Below the pieces are notes generated by a model. That model searched no databases. It was given only the letters and a program-made list of their open reading frames with translations, and was not told the DNA's origin. A stretch of 18,982 nucleotides of DNA from Alphaproteobacteria bacterium. Its GTDB lineage: Bacteria; Pseudomonadota; Alphaproteobacteria; RS24. A program made the translations under genes and the position numbers. Shown here piece after piece: positions 1 through 7,123 of the stretch; the stretch's first letter is position 1, and each line of letters begins with the position of its first letter. The stretch is taken from the NCBI GenBank assembly GCA_009920875.1, contig RFZE01000018.1, positions 1 to 18,982 of the forward strand, in the 5' to 3' direction.

Positions 1-318
1 GGGGCGCATATCGTTCGACGCCATGACCTCGCCTTCCTCATCATCGGTCGTGGTCTGGCTGCCAAAAGCCACCACCACCTCATAGCTTTTGCCGGCGTCT
101 TGCATATAGGAAACGGTTTTGGTCGCCTCGCCCAGGGCAATCGGCAATATGCCGCTGGCCAAAGGGTCGAGCGTGCCGGCGTGACCGGCTTTTTGCGCGT
201 CAAACAGGCGGCGGATTTTGCCGACGGCTTGCGTCGAGCCCATTTCCAAAGGCTTGTCAAAATTGACCCAGCCCGACAGGGCGCGGCCTTTTTTGCGACG
301 CATTTTGGTTTCGGCCAT
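1..318 (-). CDS. truB: tRNA pseudouridine-55 synthase TruB, N-terminal part (runs off left edge)
   Basis: TruB isomerises uridine 55 in the T-loop of elongator tRNAs to pseudouridine. The first 106 codons are present and the gene continues past the left edge. Reading begins MAETKMRRKKGRALSGWVNF, and the catalytic-loop motif KAGHAGTLDPLASGILP follows, with the catalytic aspartate at about residue 51. The later stretch with SYEVVVAFG and the threonine/aspartate-rich TTTDD segment also fits the family. The ATG shares one base with the rbfA stop codon (TAATG), a classic coupled junction. rbfA-truB adjacency is widespread in bacteria. The function is clear; only the missing C-terminal (PUA) half cannot be checked. 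Confidence 0.95.
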   Translation of the reverse strand, partial: MAETKMRRKKGRALSGWVNFDKPLEMGSTQAVGKIRRLFDAQKAGHAGTLDPLASGILPIALGEATKTVSYMQDAGKSYEVVVAFGSQTTTDDEEGEVMASNDMRP

Positions 319-719
319 TAGCCGTCCTCATCAACAGGCAAATCGCGCGTCACATCATCAGAGGCCAAAAGCGCGTCCATTTGCGCGGCACGGTCAAAAC
401 TGTCATCGACGCGAAATTTGAAATCGGGGACATATTTCAAATGCAAGCCGCTCAAAACCGGTTTTTTCAAACGCGGCACTTCGGCATTGAGCAGGGTGAC
501 AATGGCATCGGCATTGTCACCGCCAAGCGGCATGATAAAGGCGGTGGCTTTGCGTAAATCGGGGCTCACTTGCACCTGCGTCACCGTCAAGGTGGCGCGC
601 TTTAAGATTTTCGGTTCGAAATCAAAGCGGTGCAGCACATCGCTCAAGCGCTGGCGCAAAACCTCACCGACACGCAATTGCCGCTGGCTGATTTGTTTAC
701 CGTCTCTCGGTTTGCTCAT
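318..719 (-). CDS. rbfA: Ribosome-binding factor A
   Basis: RbfA is a small KH-like protein that binds the free 30S subunit near helix 1 of 16S rRNA and helps late maturation and cold adaptation. The 133-residue product begins MSKPRDGKQISQRQLRVGEV and has the family pattern: an N-terminal helix, a beta-strand with LTVTQVQVSPDLRKATAFIMPLG, and a final KYVPDFKFRVDDSFDRAAQMDALL segment. The length is usual. It lies 41 bases after infB and its stop overlaps the truB ATG by one base. The chosen ATG lacks a strong Shine-Dalgarno sequence. A near-copy of the start region lies 13 bases upstream in another frame (see findings). Confidence 0.95.
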   Translation of the reverse strand: MSKPRDGKQISQRQLRVGEVLRQRLSDVLHRFDFEPKILKRATLTVTQVQVSPDLRKATAFIMPLGGDNADAIVTLLNAEVPRLKKPVLSGLHLKYVPDFKFRVDDSFDRAAQMDALLASDDVTRDLPVDEDG

Positions 720-738
720 CGGGCTTACTCATGGTTTG

Positions 739-762
739 AAAGCCTGCGCGCTAAAAGGCTTT
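739..762 (-). other. Small hairpin at the infB-rbfA junction
   Basis: A perfect 7-bp inverted repeat (AAAGCCT / AGGCTTT) with a 10-base loop straddles the infB stop codon. Only three T follow it on the transcribed strand, so it is not a good intrinsic terminator. It could be an mRNA processing or stabilising structure that separates infB from rbfA, but its function is inferred. Confidence 0.4.
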
Positions 763-3241
763 AATCATCCAATGTGCGGGCCACTTCTTCGACTTCATAA
801 CATTCGATAATGTCATCGGCTTTCAAATCGCCGTAATTTTCAAACGCCATGCCGCATTCTTGTCCCGACGGCACTTCTTTCACTTCGTCTTTGAAGCGGC
901 GCAAAGAAGACAGCTCACCTTCATGAATGACAATATCGTCACGAATGAGGCGCACTTTGGCACCGCGGCGCACCATGCCCTCTTCAATCAAACAACCGGC
1001 CGCTTTGTCGCCCTTGCCGACGGCAAACACTTCCAGCACTTTGGCTTTGCCAAGCGCGGTTTCGCGCAAGTCGGGCGACAACATGCCGGCCATAGCGGCT
1101 TTCAAATCATCGACCAAATCATAAATCACATTGTAATAGCGAATTTCAATACCCGCCGCTTCGGCCGCTTGGCGCGCTTGCCCATTGGCGCGCACATTAA
1201 AGCCCATCACCACCGCATTGGAAGCGCCGGCCAAAGTGACATCGCTTTCGGTAATGCCGCCGACACCGGTATGCACGACACGCGCCGAGACTTCATCATT
1301 ACCCAATTTTTCTGCCGCTTGTGCAATCGCTTCGACCGAGCCTTGCACATCGCCTTTGACGACCAGTGCCATTTCGGCTTTTTCGGCCGATTGCAATTGG
1401 TTCATCATTTGGTCAAGCGAGGCGGCGCGCGGGCCGGCCGTCGTCGCCTGTTCGCGCGCTTTGCGGGCGCGATAATCGGCCACTTCGCGCGCGCGCGCTT
1501 CATTTTCAACAACTGTCAATAATTCACCGGCACCGGGCGCGCCGCCGGCCCCCAATACTTCAACCGGCATGGCCGGTCCGGCCGATTTAACCTGCGCGCC
1601 CAAATCATTGACGAGCGCGCGCACGCGGCCCGATTCTTGGCCGACAACAAACACATCACCGACATTGAGCGTGCCGCGCTGCACCAATATGGTGGCCACG
1701 GCACCGCGCCCCTTATCGAGCTTGGCTTCAATAACAATGCCCTCCGCATCGCGCGCGGCATTGGCTTTCAGTTCCATCAGTTCAGCTTGCAGCGCGACCG
1801 CTTCCAGCAAATTTTCGAGCCCGTCACCGGTCTGCGCCGAAACCTCAATCATTTGCGTATCGCCGCCCATATCTTCGGAAATAATCTCATGGGTCAGCAG
1901 ATCATTTTTGACCCGCGTCGCATCGGCTTCCGGCTTATCCATTTTATTAATCGCGACAATGATCGGCGCTTGTGCCGCTTTGGCATGATTAATCGCCTCA
2001 ACGGTTTGCGGCATCACCCCGTCATCACCGGCGACCACCAAAATTACAATATCGGTGACTTTGGCACCGCGCGCGCGCATGGCGGTAAAAGCGGCATGGC
2101 CCGGCGTATCGATAAAGGTGATGGTATCGCCACTGGCGGTTTCGGTTTGATAGGCCCCGATATGCTGGGTGATGCCCCCGGCTTCGCCATCAGCCACTTT
2201 GGCTTTGCGGAGCGCGTCCAAAAGCGAGGTTTTGCCATGGTCAACATGGCCCATCACCGTCACCACCGGCGGACGGGCGGTTTTATCGCCCTCATCATCA
2301 TCGGCGGTGACAATCGCATCTTCAACATCGCTTTCCGAGACGCGGCGCACCTTATGGCCCAAATCCTCGGCAACAATTTGTGCCGTATCGGCGTCAATCA
2401 CATCATTAATCTGCGCCATCACGCCTTGGCTCATCAATACTTTAATGACATCGACAGCGCGCTCGGCCATGCGATTGGCCAATTCTTGAATGGTAATCGT
2501 GTCGGGCAATTGCACGGTGCGCGATACTTTCTCGCCGCTATCGGCACTGCTCGCTTGACGCTTTTCGCGTTCGCGGCGTCGCCGCATGGAGGCCAGAGAG
2601 CGCACGCGCTCTTCATCATTCAGCGCATCATTAATGGTCAGCTTGCCGGCGCGGCGACGGCGTTCGCCACCGCGCTTATCGGCGGTCGGGCGTTTTTTCT
2701 CTTCTTGGCGGCGCTTTTCGTCTTCCGGGGCGCGACGCACTGCCGGTTTGGCCGAGCGGTCGGCACTCGGGGCCGCATCATTTGTCGGTTCGGCTTTGGC
2801 CTTGCGGGTTTTTTCTTGAGCGCGGCGCGCATCTTCGGCTTCGCGTTGGGCTTTTTCTTCAGCGCGACGCGCATCTTCCTCAGCGCGGCGCTTGGTGTCA
2901 ATCTCCGCTTGTTTGGCTTCCTCAACGGCGCGGGTTTTGGCTTCGGCGACCGCTGCCAAACGCTTTTCTTGCTCGGCTTTTGACAGGCCATCGGGCATTT
3001 GCGGCGGCGCTTCAGGCGCATCCGGGGCCGCCGCCGGCGCTTCAACGGCAACCGCATCAGCACTTTCCTGCCCCGGTTTGACAATGCGCTTGCGGCGTTT
3101 TTCGACCAATACGGATTTTGAGCGGCCATGCGAAAAGCTTTGGCGCACTTGCCCGCTTTCGACAGTACGCTTTAAAGACAGGGTTTTTGACTTGCCGCCA
3201 TCTTCTTTTTGGCCTTCATCGCCGGTTTCTGCGTCGCTCAT
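761..3241 (-). CDS. infB: Translation initiation factor IF-2
   Basis: IF-2 is the GTPase that brings initiator fMet-tRNA to the 30S subunit and promotes subunit joining. The 826-residue protein has three parts. Residues about 1-230 form a basic and charged N-terminus with the SLKRTVESGQVRQSFSHGRS motif, an Ala/Glu/Arg-rich helical stretch at about 85-150, and an Arg-rich block. A conserved N2-type domain (about 240-300) follows. The GTPase then shows GHVDHGKT (331-338), DTPGH (378-382) and NKMD (432-435), followed by domains II to IV. The length and N-terminus are typical of alphaproteobacteria. The ATG overlaps the ylxR stop as ATGA, so the two are probably translationally coupled. It belongs to the rimP-nusA operon. 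Confidence 0.98.
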   Translation of the reverse strand: MSDAETGDEGQKEDGGKSKTLSLKRTVESGQVRQSFSHGRSKSVLVEKRRKRIVKPGQESADAVAVEAPAAAPDAPEAPPQMPDGLSKAEQEKRLAAVAEAKTRAVEEAKQAEIDTKRRAEEDARRAEEKAQREAEDARRAQEKTRKAKAEPTNDAAPSADRSAKPAVRRAPEDEKRRQEEKKRPTADKRGGERRRRAGKLTINDALNDEERVRSLASMRRRREREKRQASSADSGEKVSRTVQLPDTITIQELANRMAERAVDVIKVLMSQGVMAQINDVIDADTAQIVAEDLGHKVRRVSESDVEDAIVTADDDEGDKTARPPVVTVMGHVDHGKTSLLDALRKAKVADGEAGGITQHIGAYQTETASGDTITFIDTPGHAAFTAMRARGAKVTDIVILVVAGDDGVMPQTVEAINHAKAAQAPIIVAINKMDKPEADATRVKNDLLTHEIISEDMGGDTQMIEVSAQTGDGLENLLEAVALQAELMELKANAARDAEGIVIEAKLDKGRGAVATILVQRGTLNVGDVFVVGQESGRVRALVNDLGAQVKSAGPAMPVEVLGAGGAPGAGELLTVVENEARAREVADYRARKAREQATTAGPRAASLDQMMNQLQSAEKAEMALVVKGDVQGSVEAIAQAAEKLGNDEVSARVVHTGVGGITESDVTLAGASNAVVMGFNVRANGQARQAAEAAGIEIRYYNVIYDLVDDLKAAMAGMLSPDLRETALGKAKVLEVFAVGKGDKAAGCLIEEGMVRRGAKVRLIRDDIVIHEGELSSLRRFKDEVKEVPSGQECGMAFENYGDLKADDIIECYEVEEVARTLDD

Positions 3242-3855
3242 TCACTCATTCTCCCATCAATGTCGCCCTTATAGGCGGCAAGCCGCCCGGCTTCACGGTC
3301 AATACGCGCGGCCCAGCCAACATCGGTCAGCCCTGCATGTATCACATTTTCCTGACCTAAGGCCATGCCCAATTCATCACCGCTCAATTGGCTGCACAGC
3401 GCAATATTCATGGCCAGCGCCTTTTGCGCCAATTTGCGTCTGCCGTCCTCAGCCCCGTCATGCGCGGCCAATAAAAGCGTTATCGACTTGGCTTTCAGCG
3501 CCGCTTCGGTTTTCGCAAACCCATTGACCAAGACACCGGCTTTGCGCGCCAAAGATATCAGAGCGGCAAGATTTTGCCGCATCAGGCTTTCCACACGCAT
3601 GGCCAAATCCTGCGGTGCATTCATCTCCGGCAAGGCTGCCAATTGCGCCACAAGGGCTTGGCTATTGACCAGCCAAACATCATCTTGGCCAGGCAAATGC
3701 TGCGCCAAATCAGGGGTCAAAACACCGCGCGTGCCGTCTGCCGCATCGGGCGCATGAACAAAGCGCAGCATATTGGCGGCCGCATCTTCTTTGCCGCTAA
3801 TATGACATTGCCTGAGAGCCTCTGACTGTCGCGCTTTGGAATGTGCCATCATCAC
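3238..3855 (-). CDS. ylxR: YlxR-L7Ae two-domain RNA-binding protein (DUF448 family)
   Basis: This gene sits in the invariant position between nusA and infB. Residues about 10-75 form a YlxR (DUF448) domain, seen in RQCHISGKEDAAANMLRFV and TPDLAQHLPG. Residues about 95-190 resemble a ribosomal L7Ae/L30e fold (LISLARKAGVLVNGFAKTE, then ENVIHAGLTDVGWAARI). This fusion is usual in alphaproteobacteria. YlxR of Firmicutes (RnpM) binds RNA and modulates RNase P, but the role here is not established. The frame opens with GTG at 3855, followed by ATG at 3852 and 3849; none has a clear Shine-Dalgarno, so the start is uncertain by a few codons. The usual GRGAWV motif of YlxR is degenerate (QDDVWLV). The stop overlaps the infB start by 4 bases. 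Confidence 0.9.
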   Translation of the reverse strand: MMMAHSKARQSEALRQCHISGKEDAAANMLRFVHAPDAADGTRGVLTPDLAQHLPGQDDVWLVNSQALVAQLAALPEMNAPQDLAMRVESLMRQNLAALISLARKAGVLVNGFAKTEAALKAKSITLLLAAHDGAEDGRRKLAQKALAMNIALCSQLSGDELGMALGQENVIHAGLTDVGWAARIDREAGRLAAYKGDIDGRMSE

Positions 3856-3873
3856 GGGTTCGTTCGCTCACCA

Positions 3874-5583
3874 TTATTCTGCGACGGGGTCAGCCGATGC
3901 GTCACTTTGGGGCGCATTTTCAGCCGTCTCGGGCGCCGCGTCACCGTCACCGGCTTCTTCCGCCGCCGCTGCCGCCGCTTCTTCTGCCGCGCGCGCCGCT
4001 TCTTCGGCGCGTTGCTGGTCCAGTTCTTCTTGCGTAATCCAGCCCGCCTCAACACGCGCTGCCATAATCATGTTTTCGGCCTCTTCCGCATTAATGTCGA
4101 AACCGTCCAAAATGCCCTCTTGGCGCACCCGGCGGCGTTCCACCGTTTCAAACCAACCGGTCAAATCATCGGTCACACAACCGGCAAAATCTTCCAAGGA
4201 CTTAATGTCATTTTCACCCAAACGCACCAACATAGCCGGGGTCAGGCCTTCCATCGCCGCCAAATCATCGCCGACGCCCATTTCTTTGCGCTGCGCATCG
4301 AGCTTTTCATTTTCGCGGTCAAGATGGTCGCGGGCACGATTTTGGATTTCCTGAGCCGTATCCTCGTCAAAACCTTCAATATAGGTAATTTCCTCGACCG
4401 GCACATAAGCCACTTCTTCAACCGTGGCAAAACCTTCCGAAGCCAAAAGCTGGGCAATCATTTCATCGACATCCAGCGCTTCCATGAACAGACCGGTGCG
4501 CTCGACAAATTCGGTTTGACGACGCTCGCTCTCTTGCGCTTCGGTCATAATATCAATGTCCCAACCGGTCAGTTGCGAAGCGAGCCGCACATTTTGCCCG
4601 CGGCGACCAATGGCCAAGCTCAATTGCTCATCGGGCACCACCACTTCAATGCGCTGCACATCTTCGTCCAAAACCACTTTGGTCACTTCTGCCGGGGCCA
4701 ACGCATTGACGATGAAAGCGGCCGGGTCAGGCGACCATGGAATAATATCAACTTTTTCGCCCTGCAATTCATTGACCACGGCCTGCACGCGACTGCCGCG
4801 CATACCGACGCAAGCGCCGACAGGATCAATGCCCGGATCGTTGGAAATCACGCCGATTTTGGCGCGGCTGCCCGGGTCGCGTGCCACCGCACGCACTTCA
4901 ATCACGCCATCATAAATTTCCGGCACTTCCTGCATAAACAATTTCGACATAAAAGCCGGGTCGGTGCGCGATAAAATAACCTGTGGGCCGCGCTGCTCGC
5001 GCCGCACATTTTGAATATAAGCGCGAATACGGTCGCCGGGGCGAAACACTTCGCGCGGAATGAGATTGTCGCGCCGCACTACCGCTTCACTGCGCCCCAA
5101 ATCGAGCACCGCATTGCCATATTCAACGCGCTTGACGACGCCATTGATAATCTCGCCGACGCGGTCTTTAAATTCTTCATATTGACGCTCGCGCTCGGCC
5201 TCGCGCACACGCTGCACAATCACTTGCTTGGCCGCTTGCGTGGCAATACGGCCAAACTCGACCGGCGGCAATTCATCAATCACCTCATCGCCCAGCGCAG
5301 CATCCGGATTGTCGCGCTGCGCAATAGCCAGCGATATTTCCGTATCGTCATTTTCGACCAGCTCGACCACCGTCACCACGCGCAGCAATTTGGTCTCGCC
5401 GGTTTTCGGGTCAATATCGACGCGAATATCATTTTCCTGCCCATAGCGCGCTTTCGCCGCTTTTTGAATGGCATCGGCCATAGCCGACAGGACAATATCC
5501 ATTTCAATGCCTTTTTCGCGCGCCGCCACCGCATCAGCGATTTGCAGCAATTCCAGCTTATTTGCACTAATTCCACTGGCCAT
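3874..5583 (-). CDS. nusA: Transcription termination/antitermination protein NusA
   Basis: NusA binds RNA polymerase and nascent RNA, stimulating pausing and intrinsic termination and taking part in antitermination. The 569-residue product has an N-terminal RNAP-binding domain (1-135), an S1 domain (about 140-206), KH1 with GMRGSR (260-265), KH2 with GRRGQN (326-331), two acidic helix-hairpin-helix repeats (about 367-520), and a low-complexity Ala/Glu tail (530-569). I chose the ATG at 5583 (MASGISANKLELL) because AGGAG at 5590-5594 is 6 bases upstream; the ATG at 5589 would touch the Shine-Dalgarno. A short hairpin precedes it. The C-terminal repeats are those of the proteobacterial form. 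Confidence 0.97.
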   Translation of the reverse strand: MASGISANKLELLQIADAVAAREKGIEMDIVLSAMADAIQKAAKARYGQENDIRVDIDPKTGETKLLRVVTVVELVENDDTEISLAIAQRDNPDAALGDEVIDELPPVEFGRIATQAAKQVIVQRVREAERERQYEEFKDRVGEIINGVVKRVEYGNAVLDLGRSEAVVRRDNLIPREVFRPGDRIRAYIQNVRREQRGPQVILSRTDPAFMSKLFMQEVPEIYDGVIEVRAVARDPGSRAKIGVISNDPGIDPVGACVGMRGSRVQAVVNELQGEKVDIIPWSPDPAAFIVNALAPAEVTKVVLDEDVQRIEVVVPDEQLSLAIGRRGQNVRLASQLTGWDIDIMTEAQESERRQTEFVERTGLFMEALDVDEMIAQLLASEGFATVEEVAYVPVEEITYIEGFDEDTAQEIQNRARDHLDRENEKLDAQRKEMGVGDDLAAMEGLTPAMLVRLGENDIKSLEDFAGCVTDDLTGWFETVERRRVRQEGILDGFDINAEEAENMIMAARVEAGWITQEELDQQRAEEAARAAEEAAAAAAEEAGDGDAAPETAENAPQSDASADPVAE

Positions 5584-5589
5584 TTTCAT

Positions 5590-5594
5590 CTCCT
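5590..5594 (-). promoter_or_regulatory. Shine-Dalgarno site deciding the nusA start
   Basis: AGGAG on the minus strand lies 6 bases from the ATG at 5583 and directly against the alternative ATG at 5589, so it supports the shorter reading. Confidence 0.7.
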
Positions 5595-5604
5595 AAAATT
5601 GGCA

Positions 5605-5620
5605 GGGGCATATGTGCCCC
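5605..5620 (-). other. Perfect hairpin in the rimP-nusA intergenic gap
   Basis: The 6-bp stem GGGGCA / TGCCCC with loop CATA lies 10 bases upstream of the nusA Shine-Dalgarno. The downstream bases (TGCCAATTTT) are not an uninterrupted T-run, so termination would be weak. It may be a processing site, a weak attenuator or a translation-modulating hairpin; the function is inferred. Confidence 0.5.
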
Positions 5621-5632
5621 GTCAGTTAAACC

Positions 5633-6250
5633 CTATTTTCCTTTGGCCGCTTTCAAGCTGGCCTTTAATTCCGCCTCATCGGGCACCAAACGTGCCTCGG
5701 CAATATCGGCCATGGCAAAACCCAAAATTTGTGGCGCCTCATAGCCGTCAAGCACCACTTTCAAACGCGCTTCGCCATCCATAAACCCGTCCAGCATACC
5801 GCGAAACCGGCGCTGCCCGTCAAAAGCGGTTTTCAAACCCAGCTTGGCCTCATGGCCCGCCCAACGCTCAAAATCGACGGGCCGTGTCAAGGGCCGCGCC
5901 ACACCGGGTGACGATACTTCCAGCGCATAAGCACCGGCAATCGGGTTTTCGACATCCAACACATCGGATACGGCATGGCTGATGGCTTCGCATTCATCAA
6001 TGGTCAGGCCGAAATCATCATTTTCAGCCATGATTTGCAGCGCCATTTTGCCTTCATCGCCGCTTATGCGAATGCGCAAAAGCTGAAAGCCCAACCCCTC
6101 GACCAGCGGCTGCACCAGTTCGAGAAACGGGCGCGCCGGACCGGGCGCGATAAGATGCGCGCTGGCTGGCGCATGGCGAGCCGTGGCAAGCGCGTCAGCG
6201 CCCTCATTGCCGGCTATGTTTGCTTCCTCATGCATGAGCAATACATCCAT
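5633..6250 (-). CDS. rimP: Ribosome maturation factor RimP
   Basis: RimP helps assemble the 30S subunit. The 205-residue product contains the RimP N-terminal domain (FLELVQPLVEGLGFQLLRIRIS, then LTIDECEAISHAVSDVLDVENPI, and ALEVSSPGVARPLTRPVDFERW) and a C-terminal Sm-like domain ending in the AxLVPDEAEL region. I chose the ATG at 6250 because AAAGGA precedes it by 4 bases. A longer frame back to 6325 would read through a terminator hairpin and is rejected; an ATG at 6235 is also possible. It is the first gene of the rimP-nusA-ylxR-infB-rbfA-truB operon, with a 49-base gap from its stop to nusA. Confidence 0.93.
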   Translation of the reverse strand: MDVLLMHEEANIAGNEGADALATARHAPASAHLIAPGPARPFLELVQPLVEGLGFQLLRIRISGDEGKMALQIMAENDDFGLTIDECEAISHAVSDVLDVENPIAGAYALEVSSPGVARPLTRPVDFERWAGHEAKLGLKTAFDGQRRFRGMLDGFMDGEARLKVVLDGYEAPQILGFAMADIAEARLVPDEAELKASLKAAKGK

Positions 6251-6278
6251 CCTATCCTTTCCCACTGCTTTGGCGTGC

Positions 6279-6294
6279 CTTGCCAATCGGCAAG
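6279..6294 (-). other. Second hairpin in the rimP leader
   Basis: A 6-bp inverted repeat (CTTGCC / GGCAAG, 4-base loop) lies immediately after the U-run of the terminator and 28 bases before the rimP ATG. It is not followed by T on the transcribed strand. Its role is unknown. Confidence 0.4.
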
Positions 6295-6331
6295 AAAAAA
6301 AGCGGGGGCCGGAGGGCCATCCCACTTTTTT
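6295..6331 (-). terminator. Rho-independent terminator after trmB, within the presumed rimP leader
   Basis: On the minus strand an A6 tract leads into GTGGG, AT, GGCC, loop CTCC, GGCC, CCCGC and then seven T. GTGGG pairs with CCCGC through one U-G wobble, and the A- and T-tracts extend the stem. The wobble becomes a mismatch on the plus-strand transcript, so the hairpin favours minus-strand transcription. It lies 63 bases after the trmB stop and 44 bases before the rimP ATG. Confidence 0.8.
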
Positions 6332-6356
6332 GAAAAGCAGCTTTGATTTACGAGGT

Positions 6357-6384
6357 AATATAGCGATTTAAGGCAGCGGCGCAA
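6357..6384 (-). promoter_or_regulatory. Candidate sigma70-type promoter for the rimP-nusA operon
   Basis: TTGCGC (6379-6384) and TATATT (6357-6362) are separated by 16 bases just after the trmB stop. The predicted start near 6350 is upstream of the terminator at 6295-6331. No convincing promoter is visible between that terminator and rimP. The assignment is from pattern only. Confidence 0.45.
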
Positions 6385-6393
6385 GCCTTTCCG

Positions 6394-7116
6394 TCAGCTT
6401 TTGATAAAGCGCAAATAGCTGGCTTTGCGCCCCGCCGCCAGCGCCTTGGCTTCATAGCGCGTGCCCGGCCAATCGGGCGGCGGTCGGCGCCAATCATCGG
6501 CGCTACTGACCGGCCAGTCAAAGCCGCCATGGCGCGCCAGCTGAACCAACGACCAGTCAATATATTCGGCAATATCGCTGGCCAGAAAAAACATGCCATC
6601 AGGGCGCAAGACACGGTGAATGGCCGCAAGGTTTTCGGCGCTCACAAAACGCCTTTTATGATGGCGGGTTTTCGGCCATGGGTCGGGATAAAGCAAATAA
6701 ACCGCTTCCAAACTCTCATCGGGCAGCGCATCCAAGAGATTGCGCGCATCATCTTGATAAACGGCAATATTGTCGCGCCCCTCATCGGCGATGACGGTCA
6801 ATAATTTGGCCACACCATTGATAAACGGCTCGCAGCCGATAAAGCCGCAATCGGGATTTTGCGCCGCGCGCGCAGCCAAATGCTCACCGCCGCCAAAGCC
6901 GATTTCCAACTTATAAGACGAAAATGGCTTGTCAAACCAAGCCTGCGGCGGCGCAGATGCGGTCAAATCGGGGCTCACTTGCGGCAGCAAATCAGCCACC
7001 AAACGGGCTTGTTTCTTGTGCAGGCGATGGCCTTGGCGACGGCCATAAATCAGCCGCCGATTGATTTTTTCATCTGACGGAGCTTTTGTCGGTTCTTTTG
7101 TCGGGGTTTTGGCCAT
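6394..7116 (-). CDS. trmB: tRNA (guanine-N7-)-methyltransferase TrmB
   Basis: TrmB uses SAM to methylate N7 of G46 in the variable loop of tRNA. The 240-residue protein has the SAM-binding motif LEIGFGGGEHLAARA (about 70-84) and the family signature YPDPWPKTRHHKRRF (about 143-157). The basic N-terminus has YGRRQGHRLHKKQ. The length matches the family. It starts 7 bases after the metK stop, so it is cotranscribed with the enzyme that makes its methyl donor. A strong intrinsic terminator follows. Confidence 0.96.
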   Translation of the reverse strand: MAKTPTKEPTKAPSDEKINRRLIYGRRQGHRLHKKQARLVADLLPQVSPDLTASAPPQAWFDKPFSSYKLEIGFGGGEHLAARAAQNPDCGFIGCEPFINGVAKLLTVIADEGRDNIAVYQDDARNLLDALPDESLEAVYLLYPDPWPKTRHHKRRFVSAENLAAIHRVLRPDGMFFLASDIAEYIDWSLVQLARHGGFDWPVSSADDWRRPPPDWPGTRYEAKALAAGRKASYLRFIKS

Positions 7117-7123
7117 TCACGCC

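Noticed and set aside
1637..2983. 448-codon plus-strand open frame antisense to infB
   Set aside because: It lies fully opposite a strongly conserved gene, and its protein has no recognisable features. Long antisense frames are expected from this codon use.
3841..4974. 377-codon plus-strand frame opposite nusA (and 364-codon frame at 7061-8155 opposite metK)
   Set aside because: Same reason: antisense shadow of a conserved gene with no independent start signal or protein similarity I recognise.
6251..6325. Longer rimP start at 6325
   Set aside because: The extra codons read through a terminator hairpin and do not look like RimP; AAAGGA sits before the ATG at 6250.
6251..6393. tRNA or small RNA gene in the trmB-rimP gap
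   Set aside because: No cloverleaf or T-loop sequence; the structure is explained by a terminator and a short hairpin.
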